DNA of 64,000 nt, taken from NCBI RefSeq assembly GCF_005405145.1, contig NZ_BJDM01000006.1, positions 1 through 64,000 of the forward strand, read 5' to 3'. The notes under the pieces are model-generated. The model ran no database searches. It saw only the letters and a program-made list of their open reading frames with translations, and was not told the origin of the DNA. This DNA is from Paucilactobacillus kaifaensis. Lineage in GTDB: Bacteria > Bacillota > Bacilli > Lactobacillales > Lactobacillaceae. Shown piece after piece: positions 51,904-61,450 of this stretch. Every line of letters starts with the position of its first letter. Position 1 is the first letter of the stretch. A program made the translations under genes and the position numbers.

Positions 51904-54537
51904 TTACTTTTGGCGTCGTTTTACTAATAAATAACCAGCAACACCGATAGCACTAATCGCAGAGATACTAATTCCAGTAATCAAATAAGGTGGGCGGTAA
52001 GTTAACTGAACTGTATGCATGCCTTTAGTGATCGGAACAGCAAGAAATGTTTTAATTGTTTTTTTGGTTTTAACTGTCTTGCCATCAATTTTGGCATGCC
52101 AGCCGGCAGAATAAGGAATTGTGGTCATCAAAACTTGACGTGGTTTGGTAATCTTTACAGTACCATTAATCTTAGTATTTGAATGACTAGTAACATGCAA
52201 ACTTTCACTTTTAAGTTTGGTCTTTAGTCGCTCAAAATGATTTTGATTAAGCTTGTACAGACTTACATTTTGCATCCAAAGCGTCTGGTGCTTCAACTTA
52301 AATGTTAACGTTACAGGCTCACCTTTTTGTTTTGAAGCAACATTAATAACAACTGTATTTCTGAAAGTTGGGTATTGTGTTAATTTTTTACCATTCAGAT
52401 AGTAACTTCCATTATCTGCGTCTAAATTGGGACCAAAGGTTAAGTAATAGGACTCATTGGTTTTGGGCGTAAATGTCATTTTAACTTCAGCCGGTTTAAT
52501 GAGATCCTGCTTACTAAAAATAGTACCAGTAATTTTGTTTGCTGATTGTACGTTGGTGAAGGTTACATGGTCAAAATTTTGAACTGTGAATAACGAGCTG
52601 TCAGACTGATCATTGGCCAGCGTTTGATAAATTTGTGATTGACGAGCAACGGGATCACTAGTTTTTAATTTCAAACTATTAATTCTATTGGATGCGCCAA
52701 ACGCAATTGATAGAGCATTGCTGTTTTTAGTGGTTGTAGTCAGTGCGTCTGATGAAACTGTTTTTTGGCGATTTAAATCAGGTTTATTTGACACAGCTGG
52801 TAATATTGAAGAATTACTTCGTAGGCCAACTATATTTTGCGTGGGCTGACTGGTCATGAAATAACGCATGTTAAGCAATGAATCGCTGACCTGGGTACCA
52901 TTCGTATAGGTAACGAAGCCGTCACCGTCTGGCTGACCTATGGAGCCCATAAATGAAGGAATGCTAGGCTCTAGTGTTGAGCCAAAGTGGGACCCACTGT
53001 AATAGTCCGCTTGCATGGGATCATCTTTAGTCCGCATGAAAGTTTGACCGATTCGATAGAAACTATTGTCCTTTTTTTGAATCGTTTTAACGGTTTTGTT
53101 TAGTTGCGTAGTATATTCACCAAAAGAATTTTGGGTAACGTAACTGATGTTATTTAATGAAGTATATCCATTGGTAACAACTTCACTACCTACAAGTAAA
53201 ACAAAAACAATATCGTATAACATTGGAGAATAATACCTGGGGATTAGTAGCCAGATTAACCCAACAATGCATAGTCCAATGCTAATGAATAATTGATTCC
53301 AGCTCAGGTAACTAAATGACGCTAAGTTAAGGCTAAGATAGGTGTAAATGCCACCGATAACAATAACTGTGGGTATGAGCTGTCGCCATGTTAAATGGAA
53401 ATCGGGAGTGAGGGTGTGTGCAGCCAGCCAGAGCATCCAAAACGACATTAAAAACGAAAATCGATATGGGTACCATACCGGAAATTGTCCGGCGTGCCAA
53501 AGCAAGTCTAGTGGTTCAAAGCACAAAGAAAAAATAAAGAAAATGGTTAATAGTCCAGTAATAATTCGATTTTTTAAGGAATGACGACGATCAAATAAAT
53601 ATAAAACAAAGGCAATGGTCAGGAGCGAACCGATGAATAAGTTGGGTTCACCATCTGGCATTTGATCAAAATTAAATGATCCCGGGATCAGTTTAGCAAG
53701 CATTTTGAATGGAAAATATTCGAATTTAAAATGCAAGGCCTGTTCTGTGTATGTTCCTTTGGTCTGTGTTAAAGAATAAAAGGTGGGGATGAGTAAGAAA
53801 GACGCTAATAAGGCTGATAGGATAGAACTACCAATATATTTAACAAATCTGCGCCAGGTAATATACCAACCAAGATTTTGCTGTGATAATTGCCAAATCA
53901 TAAACATAATAGTGAAGATGGCCACCATCCAGGCCATATAATAATTATCAATTAGTAAAATTGTAAACCAAATAATGTAAACCCAGGGCTTATTTTCAGT
54001 AACTAATTTAATTAAACCCCAAATGATGGGTGGTAATAAAATCAAGACATCCAACCAAATCAGATTTAGTTGGTTGGCAATCATCCAACCCATTAAAGCG
54101 TAGGCAGTTAAAAACCCCAATATACGAATGCCTGCTTGTAATTTCGTTTTTAATAACAACCAAGCAAAACTTAAGCCGGCTAGGCCATACTTTAAAACCA
54201 ATAATAGTAAAATACCGCTGGATAAAAATTTACCCGGGAAAAAAAGTAGTAATAAATTGAGCGGACTCATTAAATAGTAGGCAAATATCCCAACCATATC
54301 ACCGCCCAGATCTTTGGAAAAAGAATAAAAGAAGGTATCAAAATGATGTAACAAAGTCGATCTGAAGTAGGAAAAAAAATCAACATACTGTTGGCCTAAG
54401 TCAACGGTCAGGATACTACTATTACCAAAAGGGGCCATACCACGAAAAGCAAAGTAACCGCCCATTAATAGTGCTGGAATTAAAAAACCAAGCCATAAAA
54501 TGATTGATTTTTTGTACCTCAAAGTAGAATGTTTCAA
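51904..54537 (-). CDS. Polytopic membrane protein YfhO
   Basis: An 877-aa protein with about a dozen N-terminal membrane segments (within 15-470), a large extracellular domain (about 480-845) and a last membrane helix near 850-870 before a basic tail. It belongs to the YfhO family, GT-C-like membrane proteins required for glycosylation of teichoic acids in some Firmicutes. An early Asp in ILTVDLGQQ, just after the first segment, resembles the catalytic loop of GT-C enzymes. The start is TTG (complement of 54535-54537), with GAGG eight bases upstream. Monocistronic. The donor and target sugar are unknown. Confidence 0.9.
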   Translation of the reverse strand: MKHSTLRYKKSIILWLGFLIPALLMGGYFAFRGMAPFGNSSILTVDLGQQYVDFFSYFRSTLLHHFDTFFYSFSKDLGGDMVGIFAYYLMSPLNLLLLFFPGKFLSSGILLLLVLKYGLAGLSFAWLLLKTKLQAGIRILGFLTAYALMGWMIANQLNLIWLDVLILLPPIIWGLIKLVTENKPWVYIIWFTILLIDNYYMAWMVAIFTIMFMIWQLSQQNLGWYITWRRFVKYIGSSILSALLASFLLIPTFYSLTQTKGTYTEQALHFKFEYFPFKMLAKLIPGSFNFDQMPDGEPNLFIGSLLTIAFVLYLFDRRHSLKNRIITGLLTIFFIFSLCFEPLDLLWHAGQFPVWYPYRFSFLMSFWMLWLAAHTLTPDFHLTWRQLIPTVIVIGGIYTYLSLNLASFSYLSWNQLFISIGLCIVGLIWLLIPRYYSPMLYDIVFVLLVGSEVVTNGYTSLNNISYVTQNSFGEYTTQLNKTVKTIQKKDNSFYRIGQTFMRTKDDPMQADYYSGSHFGSTLEPSIPSFMGSIGQPDGDGFVTYTNGTQVSDSLLNMRYFMTSQPTQNIVGLRSNSSILPAVSNKPDLNRQKTVSSDALTTTTKNSNALSIAFGASNRINSLKLKTSDPVARQSQIYQTLANDQSDSSLFTVQNFDHVTFTNVQSANKITGTIFSKQDLIKPAEVKMTFTPKTNESYYLTFGPNLDADNGSYYLNGKKLTQYPTFRNTVVINVASKQKGEPVTLTFKLKHQTLWMQNVSLYKLNQNHFERLKTKLKSESLHVTSHSNTKINGTVKITKPRQVLMTTIPYSAGWHAKIDGKTVKTKKTIKTFLAVPITKGMHTVQLTYRPPYLITGISISAISAIGVAGYLLVKRRQK

Positions 54538-54703
54538 TGAAAAAACCTCGTTTAAAATATTTTAAAACATTAAAATTATGCCAAACAACTGTTTTCTTTG
54601 GCTTACTTCGTATAGAATAGCATAAGAATATGACCAAATTAGGATGGTTTTGAAATCTTTGGTAAAATATATTTATTAAGTCTGTTAAGGAGTATCTAGA
54701 AAC

Positions 54704-56767
54704 TTGAAATTTTCAACACGAATCAAAACAATGTTTAAATCGCGAACTAAGAAAAAGACAGTACAATCAGAAATCCCATTTAGGTTAAATTTTTTGTTGT
54801 GGACGGTGGGAATTCTCATGCTAATTTTAGCAGTTCGTCTTTTCTACTTGCAAGTATTAAACGGTGATAGCTATAAAGCAGAAGTTAATCGATCAGATAC
54901 TACAACAGAAACTAATAGCGTTCAACGAGGGATGATCTACGATTCCACTGGTAAAGTGTTAGTTGGTAACCAAGCTCATCAAGCAATCACCTATACTAAA
55001 GCCGCGAGCGCAACAACTACAGATATTTATAAAACAGCTAGAACACTAGGGAAATATTTGAATGTTTCTACTAGCAAACTAACTAAGCGAGAGCAAAAAG
55101 ATTATTTTCTTGCAGATTCAAAGAATCTGAAGAAGATGATAAAAAAAATTCCAGGAGCTGCAGATTTATCTGATAGTGAGCAATATAACAAGGTAATTGA
55201 CTATCTTGGCAAACATCCAAGTGAATATAAATTGAGTGCCAGTCAAAAGAATAAAGCCATGATATATGCTGCTATGAGTGGGGCATATTCATTGTCGACG
55301 ACATACATTAAGGAAACAGGTGTTACCAGCAAAGAAGTTGCCGAGGTCGGTGAACATCTTAATGAAATGACAGGTGTAAAGGTTGGTACGAGTTGGTCAA
55401 GAAATTATCCTTCTGGAACGGCTATTCAATCATTAACTGGAACAGTTTCAAATCAAAAGACGGGATTGCCTAGTGATCAGGTTAATAGCTTATTATCGCA
55501 AGGATATTCTCGTAATGACAGTGTTGGGCAAAGTTATTTAGAAAAGGAATATCAGGCTACGCTAGCTGGATCTAAGTCTCAAACTGAAGTTTCTTCTTCC
55601 AGTACCGATCAAATTACTAAGTCGGTTGCTAAATATGCCGGAAAAAAAGGTGATAACCTGGTATTAACAATCAATGCCAAATTCCAAAAGCAGGTTCAAA
55701 AAATTGTTCGTTCTGATTATAGCTCGTCTGGTGGAATTGGAAATTCAACTGGTGCATATGCAGTAGTAATGAATCCAAATACAGGTGCAATTTACGCTAT
55801 GGGTGGAGTTGATCGAGATTTGGATACTGGTAAAATTACTAGTGATCAAATCGGATCCATTAATCATCCAATTGTTATGGGATCAGTTGTTAAGGGTGCC
55901 ACTGTAATGGGTGCCCTGATGGATGGCGTCATAACCCCTAATAGTAATACACTTAATGATCAACCAATTAAGGTTGCAGGAACTGCAAGTAAGAGTTCTT
56001 GGTGGAATCGAGGCGGATCGGTTCCAATTACTGCTGAGGAAGCACTGGAAGTTTCATCAAACTCGTATATGATGCAGTTAGCTATGAAAGAAGCTGGGAC
56101 TAAGTATGTTGCTGGTGCCAGTTTGAATATGCCAACTAGTATTTTCTCAAAATTACGCGGTTATTTTAATCAATTCGGGTTAGGTGTTAAAACCGGAATT
56201 GACTTACCAGGTGAAAGTTCGGGTTACACAGGGCCAACTAATGTTATTGGAAAAGCGTTGGATTTATCATACGGAAACTATGATAGTTATACAGTTATGC
56301 AATTGGCACAGTATGCATCAACGATTGCTAATGGTGGCTATCGAATGAAACCATATTTAGTTCAGCAAGTTAGAGGAACAAATAAGGATGGTTCACTTGG
56401 TAAAATCGAATCAACAACACAACCGACGATTTTGAATACAATTAATGCAACCAAAGAGCAGTGGCAGGTTGTGCGAAAGGGAATGAATATGGTGGTTCAT
56501 GGTACCAGCCCATATAAAACTGGTAGCCAGTTAACTGATCTATCTCCTTCTGTGTCTGCGAAGTCTGGGACTGCTGAAACTTTCCAAGGGACAACTTCTA
56601 CATTGACCCATAGTTTAATTATGTTTGGTCCTAGTGATGATCCACAAGTGGTAATTGCAGTTGCTATTCCAGGTGCAGCAGCCAACAGTTCTGCAGCTAG
56701 CATGACAATGGGTAAGCAAATTTATCAGGCTTACTGGAAGACGGTTCAGTCTGATAAGGGTTATTAA
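54704..56767 (+). CDS. pbpA: Class B penicillin-binding protein, PBP2 type
   Basis: Transpeptidase that cross-links peptidoglycan, outer side of membrane. 687 aa: membrane anchor at 29-50, PBP dimerisation domain, then transpeptidase motifs S394-V-V-K397, S451-S-N453 and K620-S-G-T (KTG box variant with Ser). Starts with TTG 54704 after AAGGAG. Upstream of rpmG, yqgN, gluP, yqgQ and glcK, the same order as the pbpA region of Bacillus, hence the symbol by synteny. A role in elongation is inferred. Confidence 0.9.
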   Translation: MKFSTRIKTMFKSRTKKKTVQSEIPFRLNFLLWTVGILMLILAVRLFYLQVLNGDSYKAEVNRSDTTTETNSVQRGMIYDSTGKVLVGNQAHQAITYTKAASATTTDIYKTARTLGKYLNVSTSKLTKREQKDYFLADSKNLKKMIKKIPGAADLSDSEQYNKVIDYLGKHPSEYKLSASQKNKAMIYAAMSGAYSLSTTYIKETGVTSKEVAEVGEHLNEMTGVKVGTSWSRNYPSGTAIQSLTGTVSNQKTGLPSDQVNSLLSQGYSRNDSVGQSYLEKEYQATLAGSKSQTEVSSSSTDQITKSVAKYAGKKGDNLVLTINAKFQKQVQKIVRSDYSSSGGIGNSTGAYAVVMNPNTGAIYAMGGVDRDLDTGKITSDQIGSINHPIVMGSVVKGATVMGALMDGVITPNSNTLNDQPIKVAGTASKSSWWNRGGSVPITAEEALEVSSNSYMMQLAMKEAGTKYVAGASLNMPTSIFSKLRGYFNQFGLGVKTGIDLPGESSGYTGPTNVIGKALDLSYGNYDSYTVMQLAQYASTIANGGYRMKPYLVQQVRGTNKDGSLGKIESTTQPTILNTINATKEQWQVVRKGMNMVVHGTSPYKTGSQLTDLSPSVSAKSGTAETFQGTTSTLTHSLIMFGPSDDPQVVIAVAIPGAAANSSAASMTMGKQIYQAYWKTVQSDKGY

Positions 56768-56892
56768 AAGAGTGTCAAGGTAGTTTACTTAACAAAGTGC
56801 AACAAAATACTAGTCAAACGAAGCATTTAATGATATAGTTGTACGAGTTAGGGTATAACCCAATTATTGAAAAAAGTTTGGAGGTTTCAGCC

Positions 56893-57042
56893 ATGCGTGT
56901 ACACATTACTTTAGAATGTACTGAATGCCATGAACGGAATTACTTATCAAGTAAAAACCGTCGTAACAATCCCGATCGTGTTGAATTTAAAAAATACTGC
57001 CCACGGGAACGAAAAGTTACATTGCACCGTGAAACAAAATAA
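56893..57042 (+). CDS. rpmG: 50S ribosomal protein L33
   Basis: Large-subunit protein, 49 aa: [20 protein letters not shown]...[17 protein letters not shown]. The first zinc knuckle CTEC is intact, but the second reads CPRE, so only three of four cysteines remain; zinc binding is doubtful. GGAGG precedes ATG 56893; the frame open back to 56839 has no such site. Several L33 copies are usual in lactobacilli. Confidence 0.95.
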   Translation: MRVHITLECTECHERNYLSSKNRRNNPDRVEFKKYCPRERKVTLHRETK

Positions 57043-57125
57043 TAATGTAGTAAGAGGTTAGGTTACTTTGCATTACTGCAACTGGCCGGACGATTACATT
57101 AGTGCAGAACTATTTTGCAAACAAG

Positions 57126-57165
57126 AAAGGCTGGAGACAATTAATTTGTCCAGTCTTTTTGTTTT
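57126..57165 (+). terminator. Terminator after rpmG
   Basis: AAAGGCTGGA / TCCAGTCTTT (57126-57135 with 57149-57158, one G-U), T-rich tail. Confidence 0.8.
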
Positions 57166-57187
57166 AATTTAGAGGAGTTGAAACAAG

Positions 57188-57748
57188 ATGCAGCTAACAA
57201 AAAAAGAAGCTCGTAAACAAATTATTGGTGCATTAGCAAATGTTGATCCTGAAAAAAAGCGAGAGGCTACGGCAAGTTTGTATCAACAGTTGTTTGATAG
57301 TGCTGAGTGGTTAAATGCAAATGTAATCGCAACAACAATTAGTCAGTCAATTGAAGTTGACACTAAACCAATTATTAGACGAGCTCAAGCCGAAAATAAA
57401 CGGGTATGTATTCCGCGTACATTGGCTGATTGGCAAATGGAATTTGTTGAACTAAATGAGCAAACTGAGCTAATAAAAACAAAACATAATTTGTTTGAAC
57501 CGGCTAATGGGAATGTTATTTCATCAGCTGAGATTGACTTAATGATTGTACCTGGTGTTGCATATACGGCTGATAATTTTAGATTAGGGTTTGGTGGCGG
57601 ATACTATGACCGCTATTTGGCAGGGTATTCTGGGCTTACCATTTCATTAGCATTGCCACAACAACGAAATGATAATATTAGTTGGGCAATCAAACCATAT
57701 GATATTAATATTAATCATATTTTGGTAGCAACGGAGGAAGATAAGTGA
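57188..57748 (+). CDS. 5-formyltetrahydrofolate cyclo-ligase
   Basis: Converts 5-formyl-THF to 5,10-methenyl-THF with ATP, returning stored folate to use. 186 aa; N-terminal KKEARKQI, and the hallmark LGFGGGYYDRYLAGY near residue 138. yqgN of Bacillus is the positional equivalent. Overlaps gluP by 4 bp (GTGA). Confidence 0.94.
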   Translation: MQLTKKEARKQIIGALANVDPEKKREATASLYQQLFDSAEWLNANVIATTISQSIEVDTKPIIRRAQAENKRVCIPRTLADWQMEFVELNEQTELIKTKHNLFEPANGNVISSAEIDLMIVPGVAYTADNFRLGFGGGYYDRYLAGYSGLTISLALPQQRNDNISWAIKPYDININHILVATEEDK

Positions 57749-58416
57749 ATATAGCAAATTTGAAGAATCAAGCATTCGTCACTCAAATAGTGGTTGCTGT
57801 GCAAGTAATCGTCTTTATTTTGATGACATTAGCAGGGGGATCAACAGATACATCTGTTTTAGTTGAGTTTGGTGCGCGAGTGTCAATACTTATTCAGGAA
57901 GGCCAGTGGTGGCGTTTGATTACCCCAGTCTTCTTGCACATTGGATTGATGCATATTGTCGTCAATTCTGTTACGGTCTATTATATTGGAACCCAAATTG
58001 AAATGTTGTTCGGGCATACTCGCTTTGCAGTGATTTACCTAGTGACAGCAGTTACTGGAAATATTGCTAGTTTTGTTTTTCTACCTAATACATTATCAGC
58101 CGGTGCAAGTACAGCTATTTTTGGGTTGTTTGGAGCCTTTTTGATGTTGGGTGAATCATTTAGGAATAATCTGTATATTCGGGCCATGAGCCGCCAATTT
58201 TTACTATTTGTGGTCTTAAACTTGGCGTTCGATTTATTTTCTCCGGGCATTGATATTTATGGCCATATTGGCGGACTATTTGGTGGTTTTTTAGTTGGTT
58301 ATGTAGTTGGCGCACCCAGAATTGGAAAAGTTAACTTGATAAAGCGCTTTCTAAGTGGCATCATATTGATTGTAGCAATTGTGCTATTTTACTCAATGGG
58401 AATGCGTGCTAATTAG
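57745..58416 (+). CDS. gluP: Rhomboid-family intramembrane serine protease, short GluP
   Basis: Cleaves substrates within the membrane. 223 aa with six to seven membrane segments, catalytic S122 in GASTAIFG, and H174 in YGHIGGLFGG, plus HxxxN motif MHIVVNS at about 69-75. All catalytic residues are present. Bacillus GluP is about 500 aa with C-terminal TPR repeats that this protein lacks. GTG start within the preceding stop. Symbol by synteny. Confidence 0.9.
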   Translation: MNIANLKNQAFVTQIVVAVQVIVFILMTLAGGSTDTSVLVEFGARVSILIQEGQWWRLITPVFLHIGLMHIVVNSVTVYYIGTQIEMLFGHTRFAVIYLVTAVTGNIASFVFLPNTLSAGASTAIFGLFGAFLMLGESFRNNLYIRAMSRQFLLFVVLNLAFDLFSPGIDIYGHIGGLFGGFLVGYVVGAPRIGKVNLIKRFLSGIILIVAIVLFYSMGMRAN

Positions 58417-58430
58417 TGTTGGAGGCAGAT

Positions 58431-58646
58431 ATGAAAACTTTGTATGATGTCCAACAGCTGTTAAAGCAATTTGGTATTTATGTTTATGTTGGTAAACGAA
58501 TGTGGGATATTGAATTAATGGCGTTGGAATTAGATAATTTATACAAATCAGGGGTGGTTGAGCAATCAGTTTATTTGAAAGCTAAACTTGTCTTACGCCA
58601 CGAACACAGGTTAGAAGAACAGCGAACATCCCAGCAAAAAGCATAG
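58431..58646 (+). CDS. yqgQ: YqgQ-family small protein
   Basis: A 71-aa helical protein (DUF910 type): MKTLYDVQQLLKQFGIYVYVGKRMWDIELM. It resembles a small nucleic-acid-binding helical bundle, but its function is not established. Always found between rhomboid and glucokinase genes in Firmicutes. GGAGG precedes ATG 58431. Confidence 0.92.
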   Translation: MKTLYDVQQLLKQFGIYVYVGKRMWDIELMALELDNLYKSGVVEQSVYLKAKLVLRHEHRLEEQRTSQQKA

Positions 58647-58665
58647 ATATCAGGGGGAATCAGGA

Positions 58666-59631
58666 ATGAGTCAAAAGTTAATTGGTGTAGATTTAGGTGG
58701 AACTACAATTAAGTTTGCTATCTTAACTGCGCAAGGTGATGTTCAACAAAAGTGGTCATTAAGAACGAATATCTTAGATGATGGACAGCATATTGTTCCA
58801 GACATTGTGGAATCAATTAATCATCACATTGATCTATATCAGATGAAGCGGGAACAATTTATTGGCATTGGAATGGGTACTCCCGGGACGGTTGATCTAG
58901 AAAAAGGAACCGTTGAAGGGGCCTTTAATTTAAACTGGAGAACGGTTCAACCAGTTAAAGAAAAAATCGAAGCAGGGACCGGATTACCATTTGTGTTGGA
59001 TAACGATGCCAACGTGGCTGCACTGGGCGAACGTTGGAAAGGCGCCGGCAACAACGGTAGTGAAGTGGCATTTATTACGCTAGGAACTGGCGTTGGTGGT
59101 GGTTTGATTTCGAATGGTGAACTCATTCATGGTATTAGTGGTGCCGGTGGTGAAGTCGGTCATATGAATGTTGAGCCGGATGGATATTTATGTACATGCG
59201 GTAACCGGGGCTGTTTGGAACAATATGCTTCAGCGACCGGGGTTGTTCATTTAGCTCAAGACGCAGCTGAAGAATATGTTGGTGACAGTAAATTAAAAGC
59301 AATGATCGATGACGGTCAGGAAATTACTTCTAAAATTGTATTTGATTTGGCCAAAAAAGACGATGACTTTTTAGCTAATCAAGTAGTTGATAAAGTTGGT
59401 TACTATTTAGGCTTAGCTTGTGCTAATATTAGTGATATATTAAATCCACAATATGTTGTTATTGGTGGTGGTGTCTCTGCGGCTGGTGATTTTTTACTTG
59501 AACGAGTGCAGAAAAGTTTCCAACGCTTTGCTTTTCCAACCGTTCGTGAATCGACAAAGCTCAAGTTGGCAAAATTAGGAAACGATGCTGGTGTAATCGG
59601 TGCGGCGTCATTAGCAACAAAGTTTAAATAG
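58666..59631 (+). CDS. glcK: Glucokinase (ROK family)
   Basis: Phosphorylates glucose to glucose 6-phosphate, for sugar that enters by non-PTS routes. 321 aa: ATP motif GVDLGGTTIKF at 5-15, ROK signature around ITLGTGVGGGLISNGEL, zinc motif CTCGNRGCLEQYAS, and EVGHMNV with the catalytic region. Cytoplasmic. Preceded by GGGGGA and followed within 20 bp by the rhodanese-like gene. Confidence 0.96.
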   Translation: MSQKLIGVDLGGTTIKFAILTAQGDVQQKWSLRTNILDDGQHIVPDIVESINHHIDLYQMKREQFIGIGMGTPGTVDLEKGTVEGAFNLNWRTVQPVKEKIEAGTGLPFVLDNDANVAALGERWKGAGNNGSEVAFITLGTGVGGGLISNGELIHGISGAGGEVGHMNVEPDGYLCTCGNRGCLEQYASATGVVHLAQDAAEEYVGDSKLKAMIDDGQEITSKIVFDLAKKDDDFLANQVVDKVGYYLGLACANISDILNPQYVVIGGGVSAAGDFLLERVQKSFQRFAFPTVRESTKLKLAKLGNDAGVIGAASLATKFK

Positions 59632-59649
59632 GTTTTGGAGGAATTAGAG

Positions 59650-60063
59650 TTGGTTATTGGTGCGATTTCAGGTTTGGTTCAATTAGATATTGTGATTGGT
59701 GTTTTGATTGTCGCTTGGGTGGCATATCGACTATATCAGTATTCGCAACGAAAACGGTATGCAACCGTGTTAACAGAAGATGCTTTTACAGAAGGTATGC
59801 ATCGGGCACAAGTTATTGATTTGCGTGAAAAAAATGATTTTGATCGTGGGCACATTTTAGGTGCTCGAAACATTCCACTCAGCGTGATGAAGCAACGATA
59901 CGTTGAAATTCGTAGTGATTTACCGGTTTACTTATATGACCAAGGAATGGTTCTTAGCACTAGAGCTTCAGTTATGCTTGGTAAAAAAGGTTATACTGAT
60001 ATCTCGATTTTAAAAAGTGGGTATGCTCGCTGGAACGGTAAGACAAAAACTAAAAAGTACTAA
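59650..60063 (+). CDS. Membrane-anchored rhodanese-like protein lacking the catalytic Cys
   Basis: A 137-aa protein with one N-terminal membrane segment (about 8-28) and a rhodanese fold: VIDLREKNDFDRGHILGARNIPL, then LPVYLYDQGMVLSTRASVML. In active sulfurtransferases the loop starts with Cys; here the position is D97, so sulfur transfer is unlikely, and the domain probably binds a partner. TTG 59650 with GGAGGA is preferred to TTG 59635, which overlaps that site. Same operon as glcK. Confidence 0.88.
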   Translation: MVIGAISGLVQLDIVIGVLIVAWVAYRLYQYSQRKRYATVLTEDAFTEGMHRAQVIDLREKNDFDRGHILGARNIPLSVMKQRYVEIRSDLPVYLYDQGMVLSTRASVMLGKKGYTDISILKSGYARWNGKTKTKKY

Positions 60064-60065
60064 AA

Positions 60066-60106
60066 AGGGTCGGAGCAAGATTATCTCTTGCTACCAACCC
60101 TATTTT
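60066..60106. terminator. Terminator after rhodanese-like gene
   Basis: AGGGT...AGCAAGA / TCTTGCT...ACCCT with an internal mismatch and bulge, TATTTT tail. It can also serve the convergent DUF3042 gene. Confidence 0.75.
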
Positions 60107-60124
60107 AATTGAAGCTGCCAATAA

Positions 60125-60301
60125 TTATTTGCTATGTGCAGAACGGCCTTTACGGACTGCAGCACGTCGGTTTTCGTCGAATTTATCTTCTTGTTCTTCA
60201 ATTGGTTTAATCACTGATTTATGGAAAGAAAAAATTCCACCAGCAACAGCACTAATTGTTGCAATTGTGCCGATTAACAAGCCCTTAGTAAATTGTTTCA
60301 T
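60125..60301 (-). CDS. DUF3042-family small membrane protein
   Basis: A 58-aa protein starting MKQFTKGLLIGTIATISAV, with a membrane segment at about 6-26 and a charged tail ENRRAAVRKGRSAHSK. The family is confined to lactobacilli and relatives and has no known role. GGGAGG lies upstream of the ATG on the minus strand. The plus-strand frame in the same place is its shadow. Confidence 0.85.
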   Translation of the reverse strand: MKQFTKGLLIGTIATISAVAGGIFSFHKSVIKPIEEQEDKFDENRRAAVRKGRSAHSK

Positions 60302-60526
60302 AACTTTTAGCCTCCCATCTTGATATCTCTATTATGCAAAATAATATTTGAATTTACCAGTATTTAATGTTTTTTGATGAAATATGGTTTGTTCGAGTGG
60401 GTGTTTGGAAGTTTTGTTTCGTATATTTTGTAGATATATTTGATGGAGAAGACGGTCAGGCTAAGCCAATCACTGCCTACGACATTTAAACGTTTCATTT
60501 AACACTTTTTATTTTAGGAGTCTAAT

Positions 60527-61450
60527 ATGGTAAAAGTAATCGCAATTGTTGGTCCAACCGCAGTGGGCAAAACTGAATTATCATTACAGTTGGCACAAGA
60601 CCTAAATGCTGAAGTGATTTCAGGTGATTCTATGCAGGTATATCGCCATCTAAATATTGGAACGGCGAAGATTATGCCAGATGAAATGAGAAATATACCA
60701 CACCATTTAATTGATATTCGTGATGTTAATCAACGGTTTTCAGTTGCTGATTTTCAAACGTTAGCAAAACAACAGATTGCAAGCATCTCTAGTCGCCAAA
60801 GATTACCGCTAGTGGTGGGAGGTACAGGATTTTATCTGCAGAGTTTAACAGAGAACCTGACACTAGGGAATGACCAATTTGATGATGAGTCACGCCGGTT
60901 TAGACAACAATTACAGCAGTATTATGCTGATTTTGGTGCTGATAAATTGTGGCAGCGGTTGAACAAAATTGATTCGACTGCCGCTGCATCAATTCCACCC
61001 CAAAATATTCGTCGTGTAATCCGCGCAATTGAAGTAACTGAAAGGTCAGGTGTCCAATTTTCACAGCAGTATCAAGAAAAAAGTGAATTTGAGTTTAAAT
61101 TAATTGGTTTAACAACTGATCGAAAAATACTGTATGAGCGAATTAATCATCGGGTTGATGAAATGATTTCAGCGGGATTAGAACAAGAGGCACGATGGCT
61201 GTATACTCAAAATGGAACAGAATTTCAAGCCGGTAAAGGAATCGGCTACCGAGAGTTCTTTAAATATTTTACGAAACAACAGTCACTTGAGGAGACGATT
61301 GCAGAAATTAAGCAGGATTCACGCCATTATGCTAAGCGCCAGTTAACCTGGTTTAGAAATAAAATGGATGTTGAATGGTTTGATCTGGTTACTAGAAAAG
61401 ATTCAATCAACGAGATTGAAAATGTGTGTTTGCATTGGTTACAAGAGTAA
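60527..61450 (+). CDS. miaA: tRNA dimethylallyltransferase
   Basis: Adds an isopentenyl group to A37 of tRNAs reading UNN codons. 307 aa: P-loop GPTAVGKTELS at 8-18, GDSMQVYRHLNIGTAK at 32-47, and VVGGTGFYLQSL. Normal length. TAGGAG precedes the ATG. Its terminator overlaps the stop codon and carries the GlnR box of the next operon. Confidence 0.96.
   Translation: MVKVIAIVGPTAVGKTELSLQLAQDLNAEVISGDSMQVYRHLNIGTAKIMPDEMRNIPHHLIDIRDVNQRFSVADFQTLAKQQIASISSRQRLPLVVGGTGFYLQSLTENLTLGNDQFDDESRRFRQQLQQYYADFGADKLWQRLNKIDSTAAASIPPQNIRRVIRAIEVTERSGVQFSQQYQEKSEFEFKLIGLTTDRKILYERINHRVDEMISAGLEQEARWLYTQNGTEFQAGKGIGYREFFKYFTKQQSLEETIAEIKQDSRHYAKRQLTWFRNKMDVEWFDLVTRKDSINEIENVCLHWLQE

Noticed and set aside
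60129-60323. Plus-strand frame of 64 codons
   Set aside because: It is the shadow of the minus-strand DUF3042 gene, which has a proper ribosome-binding site and family sequence.
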